Positions 7,352-16,423 of a DNA stretch of 44,640 nucleotides are shown here, one piece after another. Below the pieces are notes generated by a model. That model did not search any database and was not told the DNA's origin. It saw only the letters and a list, made by a program, of their open reading frames with translations. The stretch comes from Opitutus sp. (GTDB lineage: Bacteria > Verrucomicrobiota > Verrucomicrobiia > Opitutales > Opitutaceae), in assembly GCA_013821985.1 (NCBI GenBank), contig PNJQ01000026.1, positions 1-44,640 on the forward strand, given 5' to 3'. Every line of letters starts with the position of its first letter. Position 1 is the first letter of the stretch. The position numbers were made by a program, and so were the translations under genes.

Positions 7352-9904
7352 TTATTCCGCGCGCAGCGCGACGGTCGGGCTGACGCGCGTGGCGCGGTGA
7401 GCTGGGACGAAGCACGCGAAGAGCGTCGCCGTGGCGAGCACGGTGGCGGCGCAGACCAGGGCGACGGGGTCGGCCGGGCTGACGTGAAAGAGCAGCGCCG
7501 TGAGGCCCTGGCCCGCCGCCAGCGCGAGCAACAATCCGGCCGCGGTGGCGAACGCGATCTGGCGTGCGCCTTCCCGCAACACGAGTTGCAGAATATCGGC
7601 CGGACGCGCTCCGACGGCGAGGCGAATGCCGAACTCGCGGGTGCGCGTCGCGACGGTGTAAGCTTTCACGCTGTAGACGCCGATGACCGCCAGCAGGAGC
7701 GCGATCGCGCCGAACACGCCGAAGACGACCGCGCCGAGGCGTGCGAACCAGAGCGAGTTGTCCCGGTCGATGAAGTCGGCGAACGGTTCATGGCGCACGA
7801 CCGGCAGCGTCGCGTCGAAGCGCTGCAGTTCCGCGCGCACCGTCGCGCCGGCGGCCAGCAATGCTTCCGGCGATGCCGTGCGCCAGCGGGTTTGCAGATA
7901 GGTGGTGCCGCGATAGCCGTGGACCAACGGAACGAAGACGCGGTGGGTCGACTCGACTTCGAGGATCTCGTGCCGGTGCTCGCCCACGATCCCGACGACT
8001 TCGAAAATACGGTTCGCGCTCGCGCTGTCCTCGGCGAATCGAACGCGCCGGCCGAGCGCGTCGCCGGCCGGAAAGAGTTTGGCGGCCAGGCTGGCGTCAA
8101 GGATGACGACGGGTGGCGCCGCAGCGTCACGCGATTCGGTCACGCTGAAATCGCGCCCGCGCAGCAGCGGCACACCGATCGTGGCGAAGTAGTCGGGCGT
8201 AACGCCGGCGAACAGCGCCGACGTGCCCGGGCGCGCTCCGGCGACGGTGGGTTCAGTGGATTGTTCCGCCGGCAGCACGTGGCGGCTGGTTTCCACATTG
8301 TTCATCGGCGCTTGGGTGGTGGCCGCGGCATGCTCGACGCCCGGCAGTGCGGCCAGGCGTTCGACGAGCGTGGACAGTTGGCGCCGGTCGTCCTCGGCCG
8401 CGGTGTTGCGCAGAGTAAAATCGATTTCGGTCACGAGTCCGCGGGCGGGATCGAACCCGAGAGGAATGTTGGCCGCTTTGACGGCCCCGCGGAAAAACAG
8501 GACCGCGGTGAACAACAGCACCATCGACAGCGCGATCTGCGACATGACGAGCACGTGACGCGTGGTGAAAAAGCGATTCCAGCGTGCGCCGGAGTCGGCG
8601 CCGTCCGACTTCAAGGCGGAAACAATGTCGCGTCGGGATGCGCGCAATGCCGGGGCGAGACTAAACAGCAGGGTGGCAACGGCGCACGCGCCAAACGTGA
8701 AGATGAGCACGGTGGCGTCCGGGCGCGGATCGAGCGCGAGCGCGTGATGCACCGACTCACGCAGCGCGGCGTCGAGCGAGGCGAGCACCGCCTGGTTGCC
8801 AAATTCGCTCAGCAGCAGGCCGAGCGCGCCGCCCGCGAGCGAGAGCAGCAGGCCTTCCAGCAAGAGTTGGCGGACAATGTGGACCCGCGCAGCGCCGAGC
8901 GCGAGTCGCACGCCGATTTCACGCCCACGGGTCGACGCGCGCGCCAGGAGCATGTTCGCGAGATTGAGGCAGGCGATGAGCAGGATGCCGGCGGTAAGCA
9001 CGAGCAACGGCGTGGCGAGCAGCGCGAGTTCGTTGGAGGCGGGCGGTTGCGTCGAAAGTGCGAAGCGCGAGAGCGGCGAGAGTTGCACTTCACGCGGGTG
9101 GGAATCGTCGGCCGTCGCGTGCAGGCGCGTCAGTTCGGCGTTGAGCGGTCCGAGACGCGATGCGGCCGAGTCGAGGGTGAGTTTGGAATGCAGGCGTCCA
9201 ATCAGCAGGAGCGAATGGTTGTGCGGTCGTTCGAGATCCGCGGGCGTGCCGGTGCGGGTGAAGGCGGAGCTCACCTGCGAAAACAGCCCGAGCGGCAGCC
9301 AAAGTTCCGGTCCGGCGACCGCGCTGGTGCCACTGAAGCCCTCGCGCGTGATGCCCACGATGGTGCAGGCGCGGCCGTTGACCCAGAGCGTGCTGCCGAG
9401 AAAATCGGAGCGCGCGCCGAGTCGTTGCCAAAGCGCGTGACTGGCGACCGCCACCGGCGCCGCCGAGTTTACCCGAGCCTCGGCGGCGGTGAAAAATCGT
9501 CCTTGGGCCGGCGTGGTGCCGAGCAGGGCAAAATAGTTCTCCGAGGTCAGCTGCACGAGACTGCGTTGGACGCTGTCCTCGCGTTGGACGCCGACGTTCG
9601 CCCGGGCCGGCACCACAGCGGCGACCTCGGAGAACACCTCGTTGGTCGTGCGCAGGGCGTTGAATTCAGCGAGGGAAAAACGGCGATAATCCCGCGCTGC
9701 ACCCTGGCGGGTGTTGTAGAGACTGACGACCTGATTCGGTTCGTGCGCCACAACCGGCTTCAGGATCGCTGCGTTGAGGAGCGAGAAGACGGCTGAGTTG
9801 ACGCCGAGTGCGAGCGCCAAGGTCAGCACCGCCACCGCCGTGAAGCCCGGCGTGCGCAGCAGAGCGCGGAGGGAATACTGGAGATCGCGGAGGAGGTCGC
9901 TCAT
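7352..9904 (-). CDS. ADOP-type ABC transporter permease P9
   Basis: An 850-aa ADOP permease from the ATG at 9904 (MSDLLRDLQYSLRALLRTPGF). The first TM (TAVAVLTLALALGVNSAVF) is followed by a MacB-type periplasmic domain with LWQRLGARSDFLGSTLWVNG and GFSGTSAVAGPELWLPLG. The first cytoplasmic coupling segment reads NLANMLLARASTRGREIGVR. The C-terminal half has TRTREFGIRLAVGARPADI, a variant of the usual RRTREIGIRMALGA, and the protein ends VALRAE. It resembles P8 most: both have a VVS[LV] start to the first periplasmic domain and an RDYR[RQ]FS motif. Spacing to P8 is 18 bp and to P10 19 bp. As in the other permeases, no nucleotide-binding domain is fused. Confidence 0.92.
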   Translation of the reverse strand: MSDLLRDLQYSLRALLRTPGFTAVAVLTLALALGVNSAVFSLLNAAILKPVVAHEPNQVVSLYNTRQGAARDYRRFSLAEFNALRTTNEVFSEVAAVVPARANVGVQREDSVQRSLVQLTSENYFALLGTTPAQGRFFTAAEARVNSAAPVAVASHALWQRLGARSDFLGSTLWVNGRACTIVGITREGFSGTSAVAGPELWLPLGLFSQVSSAFTRTGTPADLERPHNHSLLLIGRLHSKLTLDSAASRLGPLNAELTRLHATADDSHPREVQLSPLSRFALSTQPPASNELALLATPLLVLTAGILLIACLNLANMLLARASTRGREIGVRLALGAARVHIVRQLLLEGLLLSLAGGALGLLLSEFGNQAVLASLDAALRESVHHALALDPRPDATVLIFTFGACAVATLLFSLAPALRASRRDIVSALKSDGADSGARWNRFFTTRHVLVMSQIALSMVLLFTAVLFFRGAVKAANIPLGFDPARGLVTEIDFTLRNTAAEDDRRQLSTLVERLAALPGVEHAAATTQAPMNNVETSRHVLPAEQSTEPTVAGARPGTSALFAGVTPDYFATIGVPLLRGRDFSVTESRDAAAPPVVILDASLAAKLFPAGDALGRRVRFAEDSASANRIFEVVGIVGEHRHEILEVESTHRVFVPLVHGYRGTTYLQTRWRTASPEALLAAGATVRAELQRFDATLPVVRHEPFADFIDRDNSLWFARLGAVVFGVFGAIALLLAVIGVYSVKAYTVATRTREFGIRLAVGARPADILQLVLREGARQIAFATAAGLLLALAAGQGLTALLFHVSPADPVALVCAATVLATATLFACFVPAHRATRVSPTVALRAE

Positions 9905-9922
9905 CAGCGGAGGAGGGAAAGA

Positions 9923-12490
9923 TTATTCCGCGCGCAGCGCGATCGTCGGACTGACGCGCGTGGCACGACGGGCGGGAATGAAGCAGGCGACCAGCGTCGC
10001 GACGGTGAGGGTGAGCGCGGAGCAACCGAGCGCAATGGGATCCATCGGGCTGACTTGGAAAAGAATCGTCGCCAACGCCTGACCGACGCCGAGCGAGAGC
10101 AGCACGCCGAGGCCGACCGACACAGCGGTTTGGAGTCCGCCCTGCTTCATGATCAGGCCGAAGACGTCGCGGCGATCCGCGCCGAGCGCCATGCGGATGC
10201 CGATCTCACGGGTGCGGCGTTCGACCGCGTAGGCTTTCACACCATAGACACCGACCACGGCGAGGAGCAGCGCGATGCCGCCGAACACGCCGAACATCAC
10301 TGCGCCGAGACGCACGATCCAAAGGGTGATGGCGCGGTCGAGCATTGAGGCCAGCGGCGTGAGTTGCAGCAGCGGCAGTTCCGGATCGGCGGCGCGCAGT
10401 TGCGTGCGCAAGGCGGAGATGTTGGCGGCAACCACATCGGCATCGAGCGTCGCGTAACGGACGGTGAGGAACACCGAGGCGTTGTAGTCCTGCCCGAGCG
10501 GGACGTAGAGCCGGCGCGCAGGACCGTATTTGCCGTCGGGGTTGTCCTGCAGGTCGTGACGGTGGCGTGAGACGATGCCGACGATTTCCATTTCGTTCGG
10601 TCCGGTGGTGCGCGGCTGGGTGTAGCGCACGCGCTGGCCGAGGGCGTCGGAGTCGGGAAAGAGTTTTTGCGCGAGACCCTCGTCGATGATGCAGACGCCC
10701 GGCGTGTCCTTGGCGTGGGATTCGGATTCAGTGAAGTCGCGGCCGCGGAGGAGGCGCACGCCGATGGCGTCGAGATAACCGCCGGAGATTGCAGTGTAGA
10801 TGCCGCTCGCGCCGGGGCGGGGAGCCTTCGGATCGGTCGTGTCCGGCATCGCCTCGTTGGCCTTCATGATGCGGGCGGTGTTCGTGATGTTGCCGTAAGG
10901 CACGAGCGTCGAAAAGCCAGCGGCCTGCACGCCCGGCTGGGCGCGGACGCGTTCGGCGAGATCGCGCATGCGGCGCATGCCGTCCTGTTGCGAGGTGTTG
11001 CTGAGGGAGTAATCGACTTCTGCGAGCACCGCGCCGCGGGCTTCGTAGCCGAGTTCCATCGCACCGGCCTTGAGCGCGCCGCGGAAGAACAGACCGGCGC
11101 TGAACAACAGCACGAGCGAGAGCGTCATCTGCGCCATGACCAGCAAGTGGCGCGGCGCGAAGAAGCGGTTGAAGCGGTTCGTCGAGGTGGACTCGGCGCC
11201 CTGCGACTTGAGGTCGGTGACGACGTCGGTGCGGGCTGCCTTCAGCGCGGGTCCGAGGCTGAAGACCAGCGTGGCGAACAGGCAGAAGAGGAACGTCACC
11301 GCAATGACGGCGGCGTCGGGTTGCAGGCCGCCGGCCATCGAGAAGTTCATCGACGACAGCAACGAAATGAACGAGCGCTCGAGCAGCGTGTTGCTCCAAT
11401 ACGCCAGCGTGACTCCCGCCGCGCCGCCGAGGACGGCGAGCAGCAGGCCTTCAATCAGGAGCTGGCGGACAATTTGCCAGCGGGTCGCGCCGATCGCGAG
11501 GCGCACGGCCATCTCGCGGGCGCGGGCGGTGCCGCGGGCGAGGAGCATGTTGGCGAGATTGAGCGAGGCGATGAGGAGGACGACGCCCGCCATGCTGATG
11601 AGCAGCACGCCGATGAGGCCGACAGGACCATCGTCACTCGGCGTGGTGCTGATGCTGAATTTCGAGGGAACGGTGAGCTGGAGTTCGCGCGTCCCCTGGG
11701 AATCGGGCGGCTGCAAGGCCGTGAGGCGCTGCTCGACGACGGCGAGGCGGGCTTTCGCGCTCTCCATCGTCAAGCCCGGCGCGAGACGGGCGGTGACGTT
11801 GAGCGTGTAGTTTTTCGCGGAGTTGAGATCGCGAACGTCGGTCGCGCCGAAGGCGGCGGCGAGTTGCGAGAAAATGCCGAGCGGCAGGTAAACTTCCGGC
11901 GCGATCAGCGAGCTGACCCCGGAGAAGCCCTGCGGCGCGACACCGATGACGGTGTGCGGGCGATCGTTGACGCGCAGCGTGCTGCCGACGAAGTCCGGCC
12001 GGCCGCCCAGGCGCTGCCACAGCGAATAGCTCGCGACGACGACGGGAATCTCCGCGTTGGGGCGGGATTCGTCGGCGTTGAAGTAGCGGCCCGCGGCGGG
12101 TTTGGCGCCCATGAGCGAGAAGAAATTATCCGAGACGAGGAAAACGAAACTGCGGCGCATGTCGCCCGGTTCGCGGCCGATGCCGGCGAGCGCGAAGTTC
12201 ACCGCCGCCACGTCGGCGAACACGTCCTTCGTTTCGCGGAGCGCCAGGTATTCGGTATGCGAAAACTGCCGGTAGTCGCGGCTGGCGTCCTTGCGCGCGG
12301 TGAAGACGCTGACGACTTCCTCCGGTTTTTCCCAGACAAGCGGCTTCAAGAGCAGTCCGTTGACGATGGAAAAGATCGCGGAATTGACGCCGATGGCGAG
12401 GGCGAGGGTGACCACCGCGACGGCGGTGAACCCGGGACTTTTTACGAGGATGCGGAAGGCGAAACGAACGTCTTGGGCGAGGGTGGACAT
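9923..12490 (-). CDS. ADOP-type ABC transporter permease P8
   Basis: An 855-aa ADOP permease. The start at 12490 opens MSTLAQDVRFAFRILVKSPGF, aligned with the other family N-termini; an in-frame ATG 36 bp upstream would add 12 unconserved residues. It has the double arrangement of TM1, periplasmic domain, three TMs, one TM, periplasmic domain and three TMs. Signatures are NLANMLLARGTARAREMAVR in the first half and RRTREIGIRMALGADRRDV in the second; the C-terminus is IALRAE. Its periplasmic domain has LWQRLGGRPDFVGSTLRVND and GFSGVSSLIAPEVYLPLG, pairing it with P9. It is the first gene of a tight four-permease run (P8 to P11, gaps of 18-22 bp), separated from P7 by a 203-bp spacer rich in hairpins. 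Confidence 0.92.
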   Translation of the reverse strand: MSTLAQDVRFAFRILVKSPGFTAVAVVTLALAIGVNSAIFSIVNGLLLKPLVWEKPEEVVSVFTARKDASRDYRQFSHTEYLALRETKDVFADVAAVNFALAGIGREPGDMRRSFVFLVSDNFFSLMGAKPAAGRYFNADESRPNAEIPVVVASYSLWQRLGGRPDFVGSTLRVNDRPHTVIGVAPQGFSGVSSLIAPEVYLPLGIFSQLAAAFGATDVRDLNSAKNYTLNVTARLAPGLTMESAKARLAVVEQRLTALQPPDSQGTRELQLTVPSKFSISTTPSDDGPVGLIGVLLISMAGVVLLIASLNLANMLLARGTARAREMAVRLAIGATRWQIVRQLLIEGLLLAVLGGAAGVTLAYWSNTLLERSFISLLSSMNFSMAGGLQPDAAVIAVTFLFCLFATLVFSLGPALKAARTDVVTDLKSQGAESTSTNRFNRFFAPRHLLVMAQMTLSLVLLFSAGLFFRGALKAGAMELGYEARGAVLAEVDYSLSNTSQQDGMRRMRDLAERVRAQPGVQAAGFSTLVPYGNITNTARIMKANEAMPDTTDPKAPRPGASGIYTAISGGYLDAIGVRLLRGRDFTESESHAKDTPGVCIIDEGLAQKLFPDSDALGQRVRYTQPRTTGPNEMEIVGIVSRHRHDLQDNPDGKYGPARRLYVPLGQDYNASVFLTVRYATLDADVVAANISALRTQLRAADPELPLLQLTPLASMLDRAITLWIVRLGAVMFGVFGGIALLLAVVGVYGVKAYAVERRTREIGIRMALGADRRDVFGLIMKQGGLQTAVSVGLGVLLSLGVGQALATILFQVSPMDPIALGCSALTLTVATLVACFIPARRATRVSPTIALRAE

Positions 12491-12693
12491 GGCGAACACG
12501 GATGGTGGGGGTGCAAGCCCGGCCAAAGCCGGATTGCCGTCACAACACGGTCCGCGAAAGGAAAGTTGCGGAATTTTTCCAGCCGGGAGGTAGGGCCGGC
12601 TTCAGCGGGCCCGATTCGACGCCCGAATCGGAGAAACCCCGCCCGGCGGGCGCGGCTCGATGCCGCCGGTCAGAGACCGGGCGCGACGTTGGT
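12491..12693. repeat. hairpin-rich spacer between permeases P7 and P8
   Basis: A 203-bp spacer with several perfect short inverted repeats: CCGGC/GCCGG (12519-12532), CCGATTCG/CGAATCGG with a 5-nt loop (12611-12631), GCCCG/CGGGC (12641-12651) and CCGGTC/GACCGG with a 3-nt loop (12666-12680). None is followed by a clear T-run on the minus strand, so they look like REP-type palindromes or transcript-processing hairpins rather than classical terminators. No gene is seen here. Confidence 0.55.
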
Positions 12694-15096
12694 TCAGTCC
12701 GCACGCAACGCTTCAACCGGATTGACTCGCGCGGCTTTGCGCGCCGGCAGCCAACTCGCAAAGGCCGCTGCGGCGGCGAGCAGCAACGTGGCGATGGCGA
12801 GCGTCCACGGATCGACCGGCGACACCTCGAAAAGCTGCGCCTTGATCGCGCGGCCAGCCACGATGGCGCCGGCCAGGCCGACGAGCGCGCCGGCGACCAG
12901 CGGGACCATGCCTTGGCGCACCATGAGACCGACGACGTCGCCATTGCTGGCGCCGAGCGCCATGCGGACGCCGATTTCACGCCGGCGCAGATTCACGCCG
13001 TAGGCCACGACGCTGTAGAGCCCGGTGAGTGCGAGGACGAACGCCAGCACCGAGAAGCCCGTGAGCAATCGCGATTGCAGCGTCGTGTTCTGATACGTGG
13101 AGGCGACTTCCTCGTCCATCGTCGAGAGATCGAACAACGCGATTTCCGGATCAAGTTTGGCGAACAGTTCGCGCGCCTGACGTTCGAGCAGGCGCGGGTT
13201 CCCCTCCGTGCGGACGAGCGCGACCTTTTGCTGCCAGCCGAATTGGCGGACGGTCAGGTAGGCCTGCACGCGCGCGGGCGGCTGGCCGTAGCCGTAAACT
13301 TTCAGCGTCGGAACCACGCCGACGACGGTGAACCAGTTTTCCGCTTCGTTCGGGCCGAAGCCCCAGTTGATGCGTTTGCCGAGTGGATCCTGACCCGGCC
13401 AGTATTTGTCCGCGAAGGCCTGGTCGATGATCGTGACGCGCGGACCGGTCTCGTCCTGCGGTCCGAACGCGCGGCCCTTCACGAGTGGCACGCGCAGGGT
13501 CGCGAAATAGTCGTCGGTCACCATGTTCATTTCCGCGAGCGGCTTGTTGTTGTCACTCGGCTGGTGAATGCCTTCGACCGCGAAGCTCGATTGCCAGCCG
13601 GTGTTCAACGGCGGGGTGGTGCTCACCGCGGCGCTGACGACGCCGGGCAGTTGCTTCATTTCGTCAACGACGCGTTGGTAGAACCGACGCGACGCTCCCT
13701 CGGCACCGTAACGGCTCCCGGGCAGCGAGACGGAGAACGTGAGTGTGGAGGAACTGTCGAAGCCCAGGGTGGCGGTCTGCATCCGTTCGAGACTGCGCAG
13801 GATCAACCCGCTGACACTGAGCAGCACGAGGGTGAGCGCCACCTGGGCTCCGACAAGAATCCGCCGCACGCCGCTGCCGGAGGTCGCGCCGCGACCGCCG
13901 TCATGGAGTGCAGCCCGCACGTCGGTGCGGGAAATTTTCAAGGCCGGCCACAGTCCCGCCAGCACGCCCGACACGAGCGCGAGCAGGAACGAGAAGCCGA
14001 GCACCCAGAAATTGAGATCGATATTCTGGAAGCGCACATTTTCCGGCGGCACGATCGTGCGGATGAGTTGCAACACCCCCGCGGCAATCGCCAGCGCGAG
14101 CCCGCCGCCGGCGACGGCGATGACCAGCGATTCGACCAGCATCTGCCGGACGAGTTGGGCGCGGCTCGCACCGAGCGCGGAACGCACAGCGTAATCGCGC
14201 TCCTGCTGGATGCCCCGCGTGATGAAGAGGCTTGCGACGTTCGCGCACGCGATCGCCAGCACGAACCCCGTCGCCGCAAGCAGCGACCAGAGGCCGGCGC
14301 GGTAGGCGGTCGTTTGATTTTCTGCGTAAGACTGCAGACGCGCGCCGACGCCGTTGAGAGTGTCCGGATACGCAGCGCGCAACCCGACGTAGATGCGTTC
14401 CATGTCCGCCGCCGCTTGTTCGAAGGTCGTGCCGGGTTTCATGCGTCCGAAGCTGTAAAGCCCGGGATTGTTGCCGCGCGACTGCCAGTGTTGCTGCGTC
14501 GTCGCGTAGGGGAAAATTGGCACCCAAATCTCGGCGAGTCGCGGGAGGTTCAGCGCGGCCGGAGCGACGCCAATCACGGTGCTCTGGATGCCATCGACCG
14601 GAATCGTCGTGCCCAGGATCGACGCGCTGCGCCCGAAGCGGCGTTGCCAGAGCGTTTCGGAGATCACGACCACGGGCGCGGCACCGGGCTTGTCGTCTTC
14701 GGCGGTGAAGTAACGGCCGAGGAGCGGGGGGACTTTCGCCACGTCGAACAGCGAGGCGGACGCGTAGGCGCCGTTAACGTTTTCCGGCAACTGGCCCGCT
14801 CCGGAGAGGTTGAACCGGTCGCGGCGATGCGCGGCGAGCGCGCTGAACGCCTTTTGCTCCTTCATCCAATCCTGCACGGTCGGCCAGGAGATCGACATCT
14901 CCATCTGCGGGCCCTTCTGCCACATCACGACGAGTTGATCGGCCTCCGGGTAGGGGAACGGACGCAGCAGCACGGCGTAAAGCACGGAGAAAATCGCCGT
15001 CGTCGCGCCGAGTCCGAGCGCCAGGGTGAGGACGGTCGCGGCGGTGAAGCCGGGGGAATTGCGCAGCGAGCGCAGCGCGAAGCGGAGGAGGTGCAT
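12694..15096 (-). CDS. ADOP-type ABC transporter permease P7
   Basis: An 800-aa ADOP permease from the ATG at 15096 (MHLLRFALRSLRNSPGF). The first TM is TAATVLTLALGLGATTAIF. The first periplasmic domain has the WPTVQDW and VISETLWQRRFGRSASILG motifs and a conserved GLYSFGRMKPG, which groups it with P3 and P4 (GLY[CA]LGR[ML]KPG). The first coupling segment is diverged (NVASLFITRGIQQERDYAVR) and the second reads NLRRREIGVRMALGASNGDV. The C-terminus is VEALRAD. It lies 114 bp downstream of the isomerase-like gene and 203 bp upstream of P8, so it is less tightly packed than P8 to P11. The diverged first coupling segment may alter ATPase contact; this is inference. Confidence 0.92.
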   Translation of the reverse strand: MHLLRFALRSLRNSPGFTAATVLTLALGLGATTAIFSVLYAVLLRPFPYPEADQLVVMWQKGPQMEMSISWPTVQDWMKEQKAFSALAAHRRDRFNLSGAGQLPENVNGAYASASLFDVAKVPPLLGRYFTAEDDKPGAAPVVVISETLWQRRFGRSASILGTTIPVDGIQSTVIGVAPAALNLPRLAEIWVPIFPYATTQQHWQSRGNNPGLYSFGRMKPGTTFEQAAADMERIYVGLRAAYPDTLNGVGARLQSYAENQTTAYRAGLWSLLAATGFVLAIACANVASLFITRGIQQERDYAVRSALGASRAQLVRQMLVESLVIAVAGGGLALAIAAGVLQLIRTIVPPENVRFQNIDLNFWVLGFSFLLALVSGVLAGLWPALKISRTDVRAALHDGGRGATSGSGVRRILVGAQVALTLVLLSVSGLILRSLERMQTATLGFDSSSTLTFSVSLPGSRYGAEGASRRFYQRVVDEMKQLPGVVSAAVSTTPPLNTGWQSSFAVEGIHQPSDNNKPLAEMNMVTDDYFATLRVPLVKGRAFGPQDETGPRVTIIDQAFADKYWPGQDPLGKRINWGFGPNEAENWFTVVGVVPTLKVYGYGQPPARVQAYLTVRQFGWQQKVALVRTEGNPRLLERQARELFAKLDPEIALFDLSTMDEEVASTYQNTTLQSRLLTGFSVLAFVLALTGLYSVVAYGVNLRRREIGVRMALGASNGDVVGLMVRQGMVPLVAGALVGLAGAIVAGRAIKAQLFEVSPVDPWTLAIATLLLAAAAAFASWLPARKAARVNPVEALRAD

Positions 15097-15210
15097 GGTC
15101 GGTTGTGTTGGCCTAAGAACCTGACCAAGCGTCGCTCGTTACCGGAATTTTCTCTTTCGCGGCCGCCAGCGCGCCAAGTGCAGCGCGCCGCACCCCGGTT
15201 GCGACGAGGA

Positions 15211-15540
15211 TCAGTATTCCGCGGGAGCGCCCGCGGCATGGTCCGCGGAGGCAGCGGCGAAGAGCCGCTCGTAGCCGTCGTAGGGTCGCAATTCGTGGAG
15301 TTGAAACTCGATCAGGCCCGCGCGCACGAGTGGGAGGGACGCGAGATGATCGCGCGCCGAGGCGAGACTGGCGCACTCGAGCGTCACCACGGCGTGGCGC
15401 TCCGGATGGGTGAACCAGATTTCGCGCACGATGCCGTCGGTCTGGAGGCGCCACACGGCGACGGCCTCGCGGCGGAGCAAGTCCGCGTAGTCCGGCCGCG
15501 GCAGCGTGGGCAGTTCGCGTTCGAGAGCGAGGTAGCGCAT
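15211..15540 (-). CDS. muconolactone-isomerase-like (YCII/MIase superfamily) small protein
   Basis: A 109-aa protein starting at the ATG at 15540 (MRYLALERELPTLPRPDY). The pattern RREAVAVWRLQTDGIVREIWF, then VVTLECASLASARDHLASLPLVRAGLIEF and LRPYDGYERLF, resembles small dimeric alpha/beta-barrel proteins of the muconolactone delta-isomerase and YCII group. Related proteins are often annotated as isomerase-like without evidence for that reaction, and no aromatic catabolic genes lie nearby. The substrate is therefore unknown. It is the last of three small genes sitting between permeases P6 and P7 and starts 8 bp after the DUF3788 gene. It is probably cytoplasmic, having no signal peptide. Family placement is from remembered sequence pattern only. 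Confidence 0.75.
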   Translation of the reverse strand: MRYLALERELPTLPRPDYADLLRREAVAVWRLQTDGIVREIWFTHPERHAVVTLECASLASARDHLASLPLVRAGLIEFQLHELRPYDGYERLFAAASADHAAGAPAEY

Positions 15541-15548
15541 GGGAGGAT

Positions 15549-15968
15549 TCAGTTGGCCGCTTTGAGCGCGGCAAGTTTGCGCAGCGCCGGCAGGCTTCGC
15601 GCGGACGTGATCCGCAGGCGAAGGCCGGTGCCTTCGGGATATTTCGGCGCCGTTGCGAGCGCCGCGGTGACCGCGGCGGGCAGTGCGGTTCGCCGCGCGG
15701 CGGCGACCGCTTTGTCCCCGAGGATGAAGAGTGCGTCGAACGCGCCGCGTCCCGGCGAAAGCCAGACAATGGTCCGTTTTCTTTTCATCAGGCGGAACGA
15801 CCAACCCCATTTTGGTGAATGACATTTCCATCCGCCGCCGTGCGCGATCTGCGTGCTTGTAAGGTGGCGGAGCAGATCGTTCCACACCGCTTGAGCGTCA
15901 CCCAGCGCGCCGGCGAGGTCGGCCTCGGTTGGCGGATCCGGTCGATTGAGGAAGGCGTTCGCGGTCAT
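15549..15968 (-). CDS. DUF3788 family protein
   Basis: A 139-aa cytoplasmic protein starting at the ATG at 15968. The central segment GGGWKCHSPKWGWSFRLMKRKRTIVWLSPGRGAFDALFILGDKA (residues about 44-87) matches the DUF3788 pattern of W-K-x-x-S-x-K-x-G-W-S followed by a basic strand, a hydrophobic strand, and G-x-F-x-x-x-F-x-L-G-x-K-A. The family has no established function; members are small and lack catalytic motifs. The gene is 25 bp after the TonB-like gene and 8 bp before the isomerase-like gene, so all three are probably read with the permease array. Its link to transport is unclear and it may be a passenger. Confidence 0.8.
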   Translation of the reverse strand: MTANAFLNRPDPPTEADLAGALGDAQAVWNDLLRHLTSTQIAHGGGWKCHSPKWGWSFRLMKRKRTIVWLSPGRGAFDALFILGDKAVAAARRTALPAAVTAALATAPKYPEGTGLRLRITSARSLPALRKLAALKAAN

Positions 15969-15993
15969 GACGCGGGTCAGCTGGCGGGGTCGA

Positions 15994-16410
15994 TCAGCGA
16001 GTTTTTGGCGGGGATGGCGGCTTGAACCAGAATTCGACGGTCATCTGCGTCCGGATCGGGCGATTGCCGGCGACGAGACGGCCCGGTTCAAATTTCCATT
16101 GGTTCACCGCCTGGACTGCGGCTTCGGCGAACGGTGCCGGCGGACCGAACATCGCCGAGGCGCTCCGCACGGTGCCGTCCGCCGCAACGAGGAACGCGAC
16201 ATAGACACGCCGCTCGGTCGGCTCGTCCACGCCCGCCGGGTAAGTGGGTTCAATACGCTGGAGCAGCGTGGGCGCACGATGATCCGCGTCAGGGGCGGGC
16301 AGAGCCGGGAATGGCACCGGCTCCGCGGCGAACAGGAGCGACGCGCCAGCGACAATCCCGATGGCAATGAGGGTGGCGAGATGGTGAGCGGGCTGGAGTT
16401 TCGCAGGCAT
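15994..16410 (-). CDS. exported TonB C-terminal-domain protein
   Basis: A 138-aa protein starting at the ATG at 16410. Residues 1-29 form a signal peptide or membrane anchor (LATLIAIGIVAGASLLFAAE). A single TonB C-terminal domain follows (about 45-131): PTYPAGVDEPTERRVYVAFL, then AADGTVRSAS, then the hallmark AAVQAVNQWKFEPGR. It lacks the long proline-rich spacer of a true TonB energy transducer, so it is more likely one of the stand-alone periplasmic TonB_C proteins than a partner of ExbB/ExbD, which are absent here. It lies 13 bp after permease P6, suggesting translation from the same message. Confidence 0.85.
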   Translation of the reverse strand: MPAKLQPAHHLATLIAIGIVAGASLLFAAEPVPFPALPAPDADHRAPTLLQRIEPTYPAGVDEPTERRVYVAFLVAADGTVRSASAMFGPPAPFAEAAVQAVNQWKFEPGRLVAGNRPIRTQMTVEFWFKPPSPPKTR

Positions 16411-16423
16411 GGTGAAAATGGGT

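Noticed and set aside
2595..9796. Other long plus-strand frames opposite permeases P9 to P11
   Set aside because: Same low-complexity Arg/Glu/Ala/His composition, with no start context or family resemblance. They mirror the codon bias of the real minus-strand genes.
15211..15540. Assignment as a true muconolactone delta-isomerase in aromatic degradation
   Set aside because: Only superfamily-level similarity is seen, and no catechol pathway genes lie nearby.
12502..15822. Very long open frame on the plus strand (over 1100 codons) opposite permease P7
   Set aside because: It is antisense to a clear permease gene, is extremely rich in Arg, Glu, Ala and His without domains, and crosses several genes. 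Long antisense frames are expected from GC-rich codon use.
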